NCBI RefSeq assembly: GCF_007004735.1
Contig: NZ_SSNL01000005.1
Coordinates: forward strand, 372,001-436,000
DNA: 64,000 bases
Source of the DNA: Salinigranum halophilum
GTDB taxonomy: Archaea > Halobacteriota > Halobacteria > Halobacteriales > Haloferacaceae
Direction of reading: 5' to 3'
The notes below the pieces were generated by a model. The model saw only the letters and a program-made list of their open reading frames with translations, was not told the origin of the DNA and did no database searches. Below are positions 44,464-52,225 of the stretch, piece after piece. Position numbers and translations under genes: made by a program. The first letter of the stretch is position 1. Every line of letters starts with the position of its first letter.

Positions 44464-45170
44464 CACTGGACCTCCTCGACCGTGACGACGACGTCGTCGC
44501 CGTCCCCGACACCGAGGGCGTCACGGAGTCTGTCGGGCGCGATGACCTCCAGTTGCGTCTCGTCGTGGTGGGTTCGGTCGGGGACGATGATGTGTGCCCC
44601 CTCGTACGTCTCCCCGTCGGCGGTGAGTCGGGCGGCGTAGCAGGTCGCCGAGCCGAACGTCCGTTCGTCGTCCTCCCACGCGTCGATGGGAACGGCGTCG
44701 AGCGAGCGGATGCCCGCGCGGGTCCGCACGCTGTCGGGTGTGAGGTCGACGTTGAGCGTCCCGGGGTATGGCTCGTACCCGAGTCGCTCGCGGAACTGCG
44801 ACATGTACCCCGGCAGGGAGATGTAGTGTTTGCCCTCGCCCATCCCCCCAGTGACACTCCCCTCGAGCGTGACCGACTCGGGCGACTCGAAGAGCGTGCG
44901 GTACGCGGCGTACTCCGCTCGGAGGGCCGCCTCGCCTGCGTCGGTGACCGACACCCACTGGCCGTCGCTCACGACGTCGCGGTCGAGATAGCCCGCCTCG
45001 TCGAGCCGCTGGAGGCGGCGCGATGCGGTCTGCCCCGACGTCTCCAACCCGGCAGCCAGCCCCGAACAGGAGATTTTGATGGGACCGGTCAGCCCACCGT
45101 CGAGCGCAACCCGCCGGAGGGCGGCGAGTTCGTCGTGACCGACGGCCGGCGTCTGTGCCGATTCTGACAT
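44463..45170 (-). CDS. rbkR: CTP-dependent riboflavin kinase with N-terminal winged helix (RbkR)
   Basis: This 235-residue protein has a wHTH DNA-binding domain (about 5-95, LETSGQTASRRLQRLDEAGYL), fused to the archaeal CTP-dependent riboflavin kinase domain DUF120 (about 100-230). Kinase motifs are VTGGMGEGKHYISLPGYMSQF, YPGTLNVDLTP and AHIIVPDRTHHD. It makes FMN and, as described for RbkR in other archaea, represses riboflavin genes. It heads an operon with ribB. A box A (GATATACTTATC on the minus strand, about 45196-45207) lies 30 bases upstream. Confidence 0.94.
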   Translation of the reverse strand: MSESAQTPAVGHDELAALRRVALDGGLTGPIKISCSGLAAGLETSGQTASRRLQRLDEAGYLDRDVVSDGQWVSVTDAGEAALRAEYAAYRTLFESPESVTLEGSVTGGMGEGKHYISLPGYMSQFRERLGYEPYPGTLNVDLTPDSVRTRAGIRSLDAVPIDAWEDDERTFGSATCYAARLTADGETYEGAHIIVPDRTHHDETQLEVIAPDRLRDALGVGDGDDVVVTVEEVQ

Positions 45171-45408
45171 GGAAGATACAACGAGGTCGTCGCGGATAAG
45201 TATATCGAAAATGGGATGCGTAACGAAATTGTGATGGTTTCCGGCGGCGGGAGAACGGGGGATTCGACGTATGAATCGACGCAGGCTAAACGTGTCGGTC
45301 GGCTAGCCGACGACGTGCTCGCGGTGGCTGTCGACGCCGCACGCGTCTCGGGACGGCGCGCGGACGTAACTCGATACTCTGATACCGGACGGGGCGGAAG
45401 GCACGCGC
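45171..45408. promoter_or_regulatory. Divergent promoter region of rbkR-ribB and argS
   Basis: This 238-base region holds the rbkR box A (about 45196-45207, GATATACTTATC on the minus strand). A further AT-rich stretch reads AAAATGGGATGCGTAACGAA (about 45209-45228), the natural place for an RbkR operator. On the argS side, GATACTCTGATACC (about 45374) precedes the start by about 30 bases. Confidence 0.5.
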
Positions 45409-47154
45409 ATGTTCAGAGCCTTCCGAGCGGAGGTCGAAGCCGCCATCGAAGCGGCGCTCGACTCGCTCGAACTGCCGACGGGCGACCTCGGCGTCGAGGA
45501 ACCACCCGAAGACGTCCCTGCCACGCTCGCCTCGAGCGTCGCGTTCCGCCTCGCCGGCGAGGTCGGTGCTCCGCCGCCGAAGGTCGCCGCCGACATCGCC
45601 GACGCCATCGACCCGAGCGAGTACGCGTACGTCGAGGCCGTCGACACGCAGGGGCCGTACGTCAACTTCCACGTCACGCCCGCGTACGACGAGGCGACGC
45701 TCGACGCCGCCCAGGACGACGGCTACGGCCGTCTCGACGACCAGGAGACGAGCGTCGTCGTCGAGCACACCTCGGCGAACCCGACCGGGCCCGTCCACGT
45801 CGGCCGCGCACGCAACCCCATCCTCGGTGACGCCATCGCCCGCTGTCTCGACTACGCCGGCTACGACGTCGAGCGCCACTACTACGTGAACGACGCCGGC
45901 CGACAGGTCGCGGTGTTCACCTGGGCGTACGAGACCTTCGACGAGGAGGACCTGCCCGAACCCGAACGCGACCGCCCGGACTACGACCTCGTCCGGTACT
46001 ACCGGAAAGGGAACCAGTGGCTCGACGAGGCCGACGCGGACCGGGCCGAGGCGGCCGAGGCCGAAATCGAATCCATCATGCAGGGGCTCGAAGCCGGCGA
46101 CGACGAGACGTTCGAGCGGGTCGGGCGGGTCGTCGACCAGGTGCTGTCGGGGATGCGCCAGTCGCTCGAACGCCTACCGGCGGTGTTCGACGCCTTCGTC
46201 AAAGAGACGGAGTTCATCCGCGACGGGAGCGCGGAGGACGTCGTCGCTCGTCTCAAAGCGGACGACCACTCAGTGTACGAGGAAGACGCCTGGCAACTGG
46301 ACCTTTCGGACTATGGAATCGAGAAACACCTCGTCTTCCTCCGCTCCGACGGGACGACGCTCTACACGACGCGCGACCTCGCCCACCACGAGTGGAAGTT
46401 CGAGAACTTCGACCGCGCCGTGACCGTGTTGGGAGAAGACCACAAGCTCCAGGCCGAACAGCTCCGAGCGGCACTGGACGTCCTCGGTAACGACACTTCG
46501 AAGCTCGAATCGACGTTCTACTCGTGGGTGAACCTCCCCGAAGGCGGAATGTCCACGCGGGAGGGAACCGGTGTCGACCTCGACGACCTGCTCGACGAGG
46601 CCATTGCCCGGGCGCGGAAGGAGGTCGAGTCTCGACTCGACACCCGTGGTCGCGACGACGACCTCTCAGAAGACGACATCGACCGCATCGCCCACCAGGT
46701 CGGCATCGGTGCCGTTCGCTACGACATCGTCTCGAAACAGCCGACCAAATCGATCACGTTCGAGTGGGAACGCGCCCTCGACTTCGAGGCGCAGTCCGCG
46801 CCGTACATCCAGTACGTCCACGCGCGCTGCTGTGGCATCCTCGACGAGGCCGACGTCGAGGAGACGGTCGACGCCTCGGTTCTCTCGACGCCCGAAGAAC
46901 GCGCACTCCTTCGAGTCATCGCCCGCTTCCCCGCCCAGGTCGAACAGGCCGCCGATGACCTCGAACCGCACGTCATCGCGACCTACGCCCGCGAGTTCGC
47001 CGAGACGTTCAACGCGTTCTACCGCGAGTGTCCCGTGCTCTCCGCGGCGGATGCGGAGGTCCGCGCGGCCCGCCTCGCGCTCGTCCGCGCGTCGCGACAC
47101 ACCGTCGCGAACGCCCTTGACGTCCTCGGCGTCGAGGCCCCGACGTCGATGTGA
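45409..47154 (+). CDS. argS: Arginyl-tRNA synthetase
   Basis: This 581-residue class-I synthetase has the N-terminal Add-1 domain (about 1-110). The HIGH-type motif is HVGR near residue 130 ([17 protein letters not shown]). The KMSKS-like region is replaced by [19 protein letters not shown], as in many archaeal and bacterial ArgRS. The anticodon-binding domain ends [12 protein letters not shown]. The gene is divergent from rbkR, sharing a 238-base intergenic region. Confidence 0.96.
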   Translation: MFRAFRAEVEAAIEAALDSLELPTGDLGVEEPPEDVPATLASSVAFRLAGEVGAPPPKVAADIADAIDPSEYAYVEAVDTQGPYVNFHVTPAYDEATLDAAQDDGYGRLDDQETSVVVEHTSANPTGPVHVGRARNPILGDAIARCLDYAGYDVERHYYVNDAGRQVAVFTWAYETFDEEDLPEPERDRPDYDLVRYYRKGNQWLDEADADRAEAAEAEIESIMQGLEAGDDETFERVGRVVDQVLSGMRQSLERLPAVFDAFVKETEFIRDGSAEDVVARLKADDHSVYEEDAWQLDLSDYGIEKHLVFLRSDGTTLYTTRDLAHHEWKFENFDRAVTVLGEDHKLQAEQLRAALDVLGNDTSKLESTFYSWVNLPEGGMSTREGTGVDLDDLLDEAIARARKEVESRLDTRGRDDDLSEDDIDRIAHQVGIGAVRYDIVSKQPTKSITFEWERALDFEAQSAPYIQYVHARCCGILDEADVEETVDASVLSTPEERALLRVIARFPAQVEQAADDLEPHVIATYAREFAETFNAFYRECPVLSAADAEVRAARLALVRASRHTVANALDVLGVEAPTSM

Positions 47155-47223
47155 CGCCGGGCGGCCGTCGAGACGGTCCGCTCGACGGTGCGAGACGGTC
47201 GTCTCGAGAAAGGGGTCCGTCAG

Positions 47224-47364
47224 TCAGACCGCGACGGGGACCGGTGCAAGGACGCCGGCGACGAGCGACCCGCCAACGCCGAGGACTGTCGCCGCTCCCA
47301 GTCCGAGCGCGAGGAGCAAGAACAGCACGAGCCACCAGAACGGAACGGAGTCTGATTCAGCCAT
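47224..47364 (-). CDS. Small single-helix membrane protein
   Basis: This 46-residue frame (MAESDSVPFWWLVLFLLLAL, then GLGAATVLGVGGS...) would be a single-pass membrane protein. It starts with ATG at 47364, has a polar N-terminus and ends APVPVAV. The composition is convincing for a small haloarchaeal membrane protein, though there is no family to match. The tnpB element begins just upstream of its promoter side. Confidence 0.5.
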   Translation of the reverse strand: MAESDSVPFWWLVLFLLLALGLGAATVLGVGGSLVAGVLAPVPVAV

Positions 47365-47427
47365 ACGAAAGCTGTTCGGAGCGAGCTAAAAGAACTTCCC
47401 GTTCTTATGGAGAACTCAAGGCTAAAA

Positions 47428-47447
47428 CCCCGCCCTTCAGAGCGGGG
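47428..47447 (+). repeat. Left-end hairpin of the tnpB element
   Basis: A six-pair GC stem (CCCCGC with GCGGGG) and an eight-base loop (ccttcaga). It closely resembles the right-end hairpin, as expected for DNA structures recognised by the transposition machinery. Confidence 0.6.
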
Positions 47448-47560
47448 ATACAGCCGACAATCCCGCCACTAACCACACCCGATGGCATAGCATGATATTC
47501 CACGTCTCGGTCGTTATTTTTAATATACTAATTCTCATAAGTACTTATGAACACAGTCTG

Positions 47561-48829
47561 ATGCTGGAGACAACCCGTACCTATCGAGCGAAAATCGTCA
47601 ACCACTCTCAGGTGAGTGACGACCTCGATGACTGCGGGCACTCAGCCTCAAAACTGTGGAACGTCGCCCGCTATCACATCCAACAAGAATGGGATGCTAC
47701 CGGCGAGATTCCGTCCGAAGCCGACCTCAAGCGCGAATTAAAAGACCACGAACGATACAGTGACCTGCATTCTCAGTCAAGTCAGCGAGTTCTTGAAGAG
47801 CTTGCTGAGTCGTTCACCGGCTGGTTCAAAAAGCGCAAGAACGGCGACACAGACGCGAATCCCCCCGGATACAGAAAGCGAGGCGACAACCATCCACGCT
47901 CCACCGTGACGTGGAAGCAGAACGGCATCAAGCACGATTCCAAGCACAACCAACTCCGTCTGAGCAAAGGCTTCAACCTGAAGAACCACCGCTCGGACTT
48001 CATCCTCGCAGAGTACGAGACGCGCCCGGACGTGACCGTGGAGAACATCCAGCAGGTTCGAGCCGTGTGGAACGGCGACCGTTGGGAACTCCACCTCGTC
48101 TGCAAGGTCGAGATTCCTGTCGAGGACGCACCCGGTGACAACACCGCTGGAATCGACCTTGGTATCAGCAACTACCTCGCCATCGCCTACGACGACGGTG
48201 ACGCTGAGTTGTATCCGGGGAACGTCTTGAAGCAGGACAAGCACTACTTCACCCGCGACGAGTACGACACAGAGGGCAAGAACGGCCCCTCGCGTCGTGC
48301 GCTTCGTGCTCGACAGAAACTCTCGCGTCGGAAAGACCACTTCCTACACGCTCTCGCCAAACACATCGTTGAGCAGTGCATCGACCACGAGGTCGGTCGC
48401 ATCGCCATCGGTGACTTGAGCCAGATTCGTGAGGACGAGAACGGTGAGTCTCGGAACTGGGGCAAGCGTGGCAACAAGAAACTCCACGGATGGGAGTTCG
48501 ACCGCTTCACCACGTTACTCGAATACAAGGCCGAAGAACACGGTATCCTCGTTGACCGTGTTTCAGAGCGAGATACGTCGAAGACGTGTTCGTGCTGTGG
48601 GCGAAAGCGTGACGCGAACCGTGTGGAGCGTGGCTTGTACGTTTGTGAGTCGTGCGGAACGACGATGAATGCGGACGTGAATGGTGCGGTGAACATTCGC
48701 AGAAAGATAACTCAGAATCCTCCGACGGAGGATATGGGTAACGGTCGTTTGGCACGGCCAGCAGTCCACCTGTTCAACCAAACCTCGGGGCGTTTCGCAC
48801 CGAGCGAACAGGCGAGTTGCGAACCCTGA
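47561..48829 (+). CDS. tnpB: TnpB-like RNA-guided endonuclease (OrfB, zinc-ribbon type)
   Basis: This 422-residue protein has an N-terminal RNA-binding part (ETTRTYRAKIVNHSQVSDDL), then the RuvC-like nuclease. RuvC-I is D199 in TAGIDLGISNYLAIA. At the RuvC-II position the sequence is VGRIAIGDLSQIR with Gly284 where most TnpB proteins have Glu. RuvC-III is D372 in NADVNGAVNI, following a four-Cys zinc ribbon (CSCCGRKRD...YVCESCG). The start at 47561 drops a hydrophobic leader that is only element DNA. The protein would cut DNA guided by an RNA from the right end, if active. Confidence 0.88.
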   Translation: MLETTRTYRAKIVNHSQVSDDLDDCGHSASKLWNVARYHIQQEWDATGEIPSEADLKRELKDHERYSDLHSQSSQRVLEELAESFTGWFKKRKNGDTDANPPGYRKRGDNHPRSTVTWKQNGIKHDSKHNQLRLSKGFNLKNHRSDFILAEYETRPDVTVENIQQVRAVWNGDRWELHLVCKVEIPVEDAPGDNTAGIDLGISNYLAIAYDDGDAELYPGNVLKQDKHYFTRDEYDTEGKNGPSRRALRARQKLSRRKDHFLHALAKHIVEQCIDHEVGRIAIGDLSQIREDENGESRNWGKRGNKKLHGWEFDRFTTLLEYKAEEHGILVDRVSERDTSKTCSCCGRKRDANRVERGLYVCESCGTTMNADVNGAVNIRRKITQNPPTEDMGNGRLARPAVHLFNQTSGRFAPSEQASCEP

Positions 48830-48878
48830 TATCCCAACGCTCGGGAATCCTCGCCCTTTAGGGCGGGGAGGATGTCAA
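48780..48878 (+). ncRNA. Probable omega RNA (reRNA) region at the right end of tnpB
   Basis: TnpB guide RNAs of this class derive from the 3' end of the gene and the right end of the element. Here that part includes the tnpB stop (48829) and the stable hairpin at 48849-48868; guide sequence would be read from the flanking DNA after about 48878. This is inferred from family knowledge; ends are not determined. Confidence 0.45.
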
Positions 48879-48899
48879 TCTCGGTCGCCGCCTGCGGCG

Positions 48900-50450
48900 T
48901 CAGCCGAAGAAGCGCTTGAACAGCCCTCGCTTCTCGTCTGACTCCGCGACGTCGTCACTCTCGTCGGCGTCCGAATCCGTGTCCGTCGACGCGTCGCCGT
49001 CGGCGTCGACTTCGGGTCCGGCTTCGGATTCGGCGTCCGCATCGGCCCCCCCGTCGGCGTCGACAGCGTCGCCATCGGAATCGGTCGACACCGCCGAGGT
49101 GGGTGCATCGGTGGGGTCCGCCGGCCGGTCGGCCTCGGCGTCGGGGATACCGGCCGCCTCGTCGGCCGTGACGGACACGTCCTCGTCGGCCGCTTCGGCC
49201 TCGAAGGACGCGTCGGGTTCGGCCTCGTCGACCACGTCGGCCACCGGGGTGTCGTCGTCAGGTGCGTTCGAATCCGTGTCCGTATCCGCATCCGAATCCG
49301 TGTCTGCGTCCGGGACCGCATCGGGGGCAGCGACAGCCGAGTCGGTCGCGTCCGCCCCGGCACCCGCCTCCGCGTCTGCGAGCGCCGAGGCGATACCGCC
49401 ACCGCGACTCCCGCCGGCGACCTCCTCGTCGTCGTCGTCGCCATCGTCGCCACTGTCGTCGCGATCGTCCCCCTCGTCGAAGAGCGACGCGACGTCCAGG
49501 TCGTCCGTGTCGTCGGTGCTCTCGTCGAGGAGCGATGCGACGTCCAGGCCGCTCGGCTCGGAGACGTCGTGCGCCGCGTCGATGCCGCCCGCCGGAACCT
49601 CATCCTCGGCTTCGCGCGCGTCGTCCTCGCCTGTGTCACCCTCGCTCGCCTCCCCGTCCGCGTCCGTGCCGCCGACGTCTTCGGTGTCCGTGGGCTCGCT
49701 GTCGCCCCTCCCCACGGCGACGGCGGCCTCGTCGAACGCCTCGCCCATCGCGTCGGCGGTAATCGCGTCGGCCAGCGTCCGGTAGGCGGCCGCGGCCGGC
49801 GTGTCGGCGTCGGCGTGGGGGGTCGCGGCCGGGTCGTCGCCGGTCTCGTTGCCGAGCGCGCGGTCCTCGGGGACGACCCCGAGGAGGTCGACGCCGACGT
49901 CGGCCACCGTCGCCTCGACGTCGACGTGTGCCGGGTCCACGCGGGCGAGCACGAGCCCGGCGACCGGGACCCCGACACGCGCGGCGAGTTGGTCGGTCTT
50001 CTTCGTATCGCCGAGGGCGTCGGGCGACGGCGTCGACACCAGCACGACCGCGTCGGCGAGGCCGAGCGGAAAGAGGGTGTCGTGGCTCAGCCCTGCGCCG
50101 GTATCGACGAGGACCAGATCGTACGCGGAGAGCGCGTCGAGGACGCGGTCGAGTCCGCGCGGGTCGGCCTTCGCGTACGCGCCGAGCGACGACGAGCCGG
50201 GGACGACGGCCAACCCCTCCGGGCCCTCGTAGACGGCGTCGAGCGGGTCCGCCTCGCCCGCGAGCACGTCGTGCAGCGTCGGGCCGTCGGGCGAGACGCC
50301 GAGCATCCGCCCGAGGTTCGGCATCCCGATGTCGGCGTCGACGACGGCGACCCGGTGGCCGGCGGCGGCGAGACTCGCCCCCAGCTTCGCTGTCGTGGTC
50401 GTCTTGCCGACCCCGCCTTTCGCGCTCGCGATGGCGTACACCCGTCCCAT
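48900..50450 (-). CDS. MinD-like ATPase with long acidic tail and C-terminal amphipathic helix
   Basis: This 516-residue MinD/ParA-type ATPase has the deviant Walker A SAKGGVGKTTT (K11 signature Lys, K16), then VDADIGMPNLGRML and LVLVDTGAG (Walker B region). The ATPase core spans about 1-230. Residues about 235-505 are a disordered, Asp/Ala/Glu-rich linker. The last residues KRGLFKRFFG form a short basic amphipathic segment much like the E. coli MinD membrane-targeting end. Position and layout fit the Haloferax MinD4 type, which positions motility and chemosensory machinery. A box A lies at 50476-50484 (minus). Confidence 0.85.
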   Translation of the reverse strand: MGRVYAIASAKGGVGKTTTTAKLGASLAAAGHRVAVVDADIGMPNLGRMLGVSPDGPTLHDVLAGEADPLDAVYEGPEGLAVVPGSSSLGAYAKADPRGLDRVLDALSAYDLVLVDTGAGLSHDTLFPLGLADAVVLVSTPSPDALGDTKKTDQLAARVGVPVAGLVLARVDPAHVDVEATVADVGVDLLGVVPEDRALGNETGDDPAATPHADADTPAAAAYRTLADAITADAMGEAFDEAAVAVGRGDSEPTDTEDVGGTDADGEASEGDTGEDDAREAEDEVPAGGIDAAHDVSEPSGLDVASLLDESTDDTDDLDVASLFDEGDDRDDSGDDGDDDDEEVAGGSRGGGIASALADAEAGAGADATDSAVAAPDAVPDADTDSDADTDTDSNAPDDDTPVADVVDEAEPDASFEAEAADEDVSVTADEAAGIPDAEADRPADPTDAPTSAVSTDSDGDAVDADGGADADAESEAGPEVDADGDASTDTDSDADESDDVAESDEKRGLFKRFFG

Positions 50451-50475
50451 ACTGTCCGAAACGAACCGCGGCGGG

Positions 50476-50484
50476 GATATAAAC
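50476..50484 (-). promoter_or_regulatory. Box A promoter of the MinD-like gene
   Basis: On the minus strand this reads GTTTATATC, 26-34 bases upstream of the ATG at 50450, consistent with a leaderless transcript. Confidence 0.6.
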
Positions 50485-50966
50485 CTTCACCGGAGACTAC
50501 GATAGATGAGAGACGGCTGAGAGAGTACGAGAGTCACTACTGACGACGACGGATTCGCTCCTGTGTATCTTCATATCTACTCTCGAGTTGACAGGGCGCT
50601 GGACTGCTCCCGTCTCGCACGGGTCGTATATGCGTCCGTCCGAGAGTTCGACGTTCGACCGCACACCAGACGGGAGAGGCACTCGTGCCGAGGAGGACGC
50701 ACTGAGCCTCGTAACACACGCCGATGACTCGATGATGACTGACGATAGACAGACGAAGGGCGTACGATACGTCGCAGGTCAGCTCGCACACATCGCACCA
50801 GTAGGTGCCATGGCTGAGGCAGAGAGGAACTGGGGGAGCAGTGGCTCATACGAGTCCGAGACGGCTGTTCGGATGTTCGTGTGACACTCGGTCGAATGGT
50901 TTTCGGGAGTTAAGTCAGAGTGGTCAAAAGACCTCCGAGAAATCCACAAATATTGATATATTTGAT

Positions 50967-50980
50967 AGTATATATAAGCC
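50967..50980. promoter_or_regulatory. Strong TATA-like element in the AT-rich island
   Basis: AGTATATATAAGCC is a near-ideal archaeal box A on the plus strand (a second, CATATAAGC, is at 51060-51068). No frame starts within 30 bases on either strand, so a promoter here would drive a long leader or a non-coding RNA. Confidence 0.4.
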
Positions 50981-51345
50981 GTAGTTTTTCGAGTTATCTC
51001 CCAGTGAAAATCCACTTAATCTTATCGCAAAAATAGGACCATCGTCTGCGGGTAGACCTGACATATAAGCTCTAACCCCCCCGTTTCGTTCTACTGCATA
51101 GTACCGCGCCTTACACCGGTTTGTGCGCTCAAATATTCACTTTCACTCCGGTTTAGCATCCGTTAAGAGTGTCCCGATCATACTGGGGAATGAATCATCA
51201 CCCTAAATGAAGGTACGACTGCTAAACAATAGTCTAACTTCAGATAGGTTTGGGACATCATCCCCGAGTCCCAAGAGTTAACAGCAGCAGTCACCCCACA
51301 CACATCCATGTAAACGAGACACTCGCCACTGGTTGGCAGTATCGA

Positions 51346-51448
51346 CCTGCGTGCATCAACGGACCTCCTACAATCTGCCGATGCACGCAGGGGAAAGCAA
51401 GCCCCTCTGCCGACAGGGGTCATACCTGTCGAGGGACATGGTGGGCTT
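51346..51448 (+). ncRNA. Candidate structured RNA (two strong hairpins) upstream of the 51525 gene
   Basis: Hairpin 1 is a perfect 12-bp stem, CCTGCGTGCATC (51346-51357) with GATGCACGCAGG (51380-51391), with a 22-base loop containing GGACCTCCT. Hairpin 2 is compound: outer AAGCCC (51399-51404) with GGGCTT (51443-51448), inner CGACAGG (51411-51417) with CCTGTCG (51425-51431) and a 7-base loop. The next start codon is 77 bases downstream. Either a 5' leader or a stand-alone RNA is possible; strand is assumed from the downstream gene. Confidence 0.4.
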
Positions 51449-51524
51449 TAGATAGCGACCACTTGAGTCCACCGGAGACGACAACTGTTCCTCGGCTCGG
51501 GAGTCGGCACGACCAGTCGAAACT

Positions 51525-51905
51525 ATGGCAACAGCCGCCACTAAGACCGTCGCAGAACGCGCAATCGAATACCTCAAAGCCGAGGGGGGTTGGAAACGCC
51601 CTCGAACGGTAGCCGAGGCCATCGACTCAGGGACAGACTACACGAGGGACGTTCTCAACGACCTCTATGGTGAGGATAAAGTCCAGAAGCGAGAGAAGGG
51701 AATCATCCTTGGAACTCGCATCAGCGGGGATTGGAAGGTCATCGACTCCAGAGAGCAAGCGATATCGGTAATCCGTATACACGGTGATGCGGAACCGGAT
51801 GGGATGGCTTCGATGACCCTCAACGAAGTTCGCAGTTACATCCGTACCAACATCGCTGAGGCTACTGGGGTACTCAACAAGAAGGTCTGGTTCAAGCGGG
51901 ACTGA
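51525..51905 (+). CDS. Orphan winged-helix-like small protein in the AT-rich island
   Basis: This 126-residue protein has an N-terminal winged-helix-like section, ATKTVAERAIEYLKAEGGWK, then RPRTVAEAIDSGTDYTRDVL and YGEDKVQKREKGIILG. A second part follows (MTLNEVRSYIRTNIAEATGVLNKKVWFK). Its codon use is less GC-biased than its neighbours and it has fewer acidic residues, pointing to transfer, perhaps from a virus or plasmid. It is preceded by the two-hairpin RNA candidate and followed by a T-run at 51936-51941. No family name can be given; a DNA-binding role is inferred from the fold only. Confidence 0.65.
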   Translation: MATAATKTVAERAIEYLKAEGGWKRPRTVAEAIDSGTDYTRDVLNDLYGEDKVQKREKGIILGTRISGDWKVIDSREQAISVIRIHGDAEPDGMASMTLNEVRSYIRTNIAEATGVLNKKVWFKRD

Positions 51906-51935
51906 AACTCACACGAAAGGAATCGATCTAAATCA

Positions 51936-51941
51936 TTTTTT
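51936..51941 (+). terminator. Probable T-run terminator after the 51525 gene
   Basis: Six T residues (ATCATTTTTTCAG) begin 31 bases after the stop codon. Archaeal RNA polymerase terminates at such U-runs without needing a hairpin. Confidence 0.5.
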
Positions 51942-52192
51942 CAGATTCGCTATCATGTGTTAGCTCTCTGTTGACCAATTTCTCGAGTTATGCCAGAGTA
52001 GGCAGGAGTCGTCTTCAAGAGAATTTCGTCCGCATTGGAAAGGGGGGCTCCCATTTTCGGAGGGATATTAACGGAGATATTCGTGAAATTCAACAGAAAC
52101 AGATGGGTCAGAGATTTTTTCGAGAGGGTCGATTTCTGACCATGGATACAAGTACGAACTCGTCCCTGCCAGACCAAATCACACAGTCAAAG
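51942..52192. other. Low-GC spacer before aRF-1
   Basis: About 250 bases with runs such as GAGATATTCGTGAAATTC and mixed composition. Frames exist on both strands (51971-52201 plus, 51953-52177 minus) but neither shows a domain, an acidic bias or a sound start. I see no gene here. Confidence 0.45.
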
Positions 52193-52201
52193 CATACTTA
52201 G
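52193..52201 (+). promoter_or_regulatory. Box A promoter of aRF-1
   Basis: CATACTTAG ends 25 bases before the ATG at 52226, a normal leaderless archaeal promoter position. Confidence 0.5.
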
Positions 52202-52225
52202 CCACCGGACGGGCTACTAGGGACA

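Larger units (their letters stand above)
47405..48878 (+). mobile_element. Solitary tnpB element (IS605/IS1341-type), ends approximate
   Basis: The element is defined by a tnpB gene flanked by GC-rich hairpins. The left hairpin is CCCCGC-ccttcaga-GCGGGG (47428-47447), and the right hairpin is CCTCGCCC-ttta-GGGCGGGG (48849-48868) followed by AGGATGTCAA. These are the terminal structures expected of such elements. There is no tnpA, no terminal inverted repeat and no target duplication, as is normal for IS1341-type copies. Exact ends cannot be fixed without an empty-site comparison. Confidence 0.7.
50486..51524. other. AT-richer island with no convincing protein gene
   Basis: Base composition changes abruptly here. 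Around 50940-51250 the DNA is clearly AT-rich (runs such as ATATTGATATATTTGATAG), unlike its GC-rich neighbours. Frames in this stretch lack haloarchaeal codon bias and recognisable domains. It contains a strong TATA-like run at 50967-50980 and hairpin-forming sequence at 51346-51448. The composition suggests foreign origin. Confidence 0.55.

Noticed and set aside
47492-47560. Hydrophobic N-terminal extension of TnpB
   Set aside because: MIFHVSVVIFNILILIS... is read from the AT-rich leader of the element; the family N-terminus begins at the Met at 47561.
48916-49785. Serine-rich plus-strand frame opposite the MinD-like tail
   Set aside because: It mirrors the Asp/Glu/Ala-rich linker of the MinD-like gene; the composition is a direct consequence of the reversed GAC/GAG/GCC codons.
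50730-50742. ATGATGACTGA resembling box C and box D of a guide RNA
   Set aside because: Box C and box D are adjacent with no room for the guide segment, and no second pair is present.
50588-50884. 98-residue frame in the island
   Set aside because: It has no acidic bias, no domain, no helix or membrane pattern, and no promoter at a proper distance.
51070-51095. G-run next to GAAAC on the minus strand, like an origin recognition box
   Set aside because: Only one imperfect copy, no inverted partner and no orc1/cdc6 gene nearby, so an origin is not supported.
51971-52201. Short frames on both strands before aRF-1
   Set aside because: Two overlapping frames on opposite strands with no haloarchaeal composition; the aRF-1 promoter cuts into one of them.
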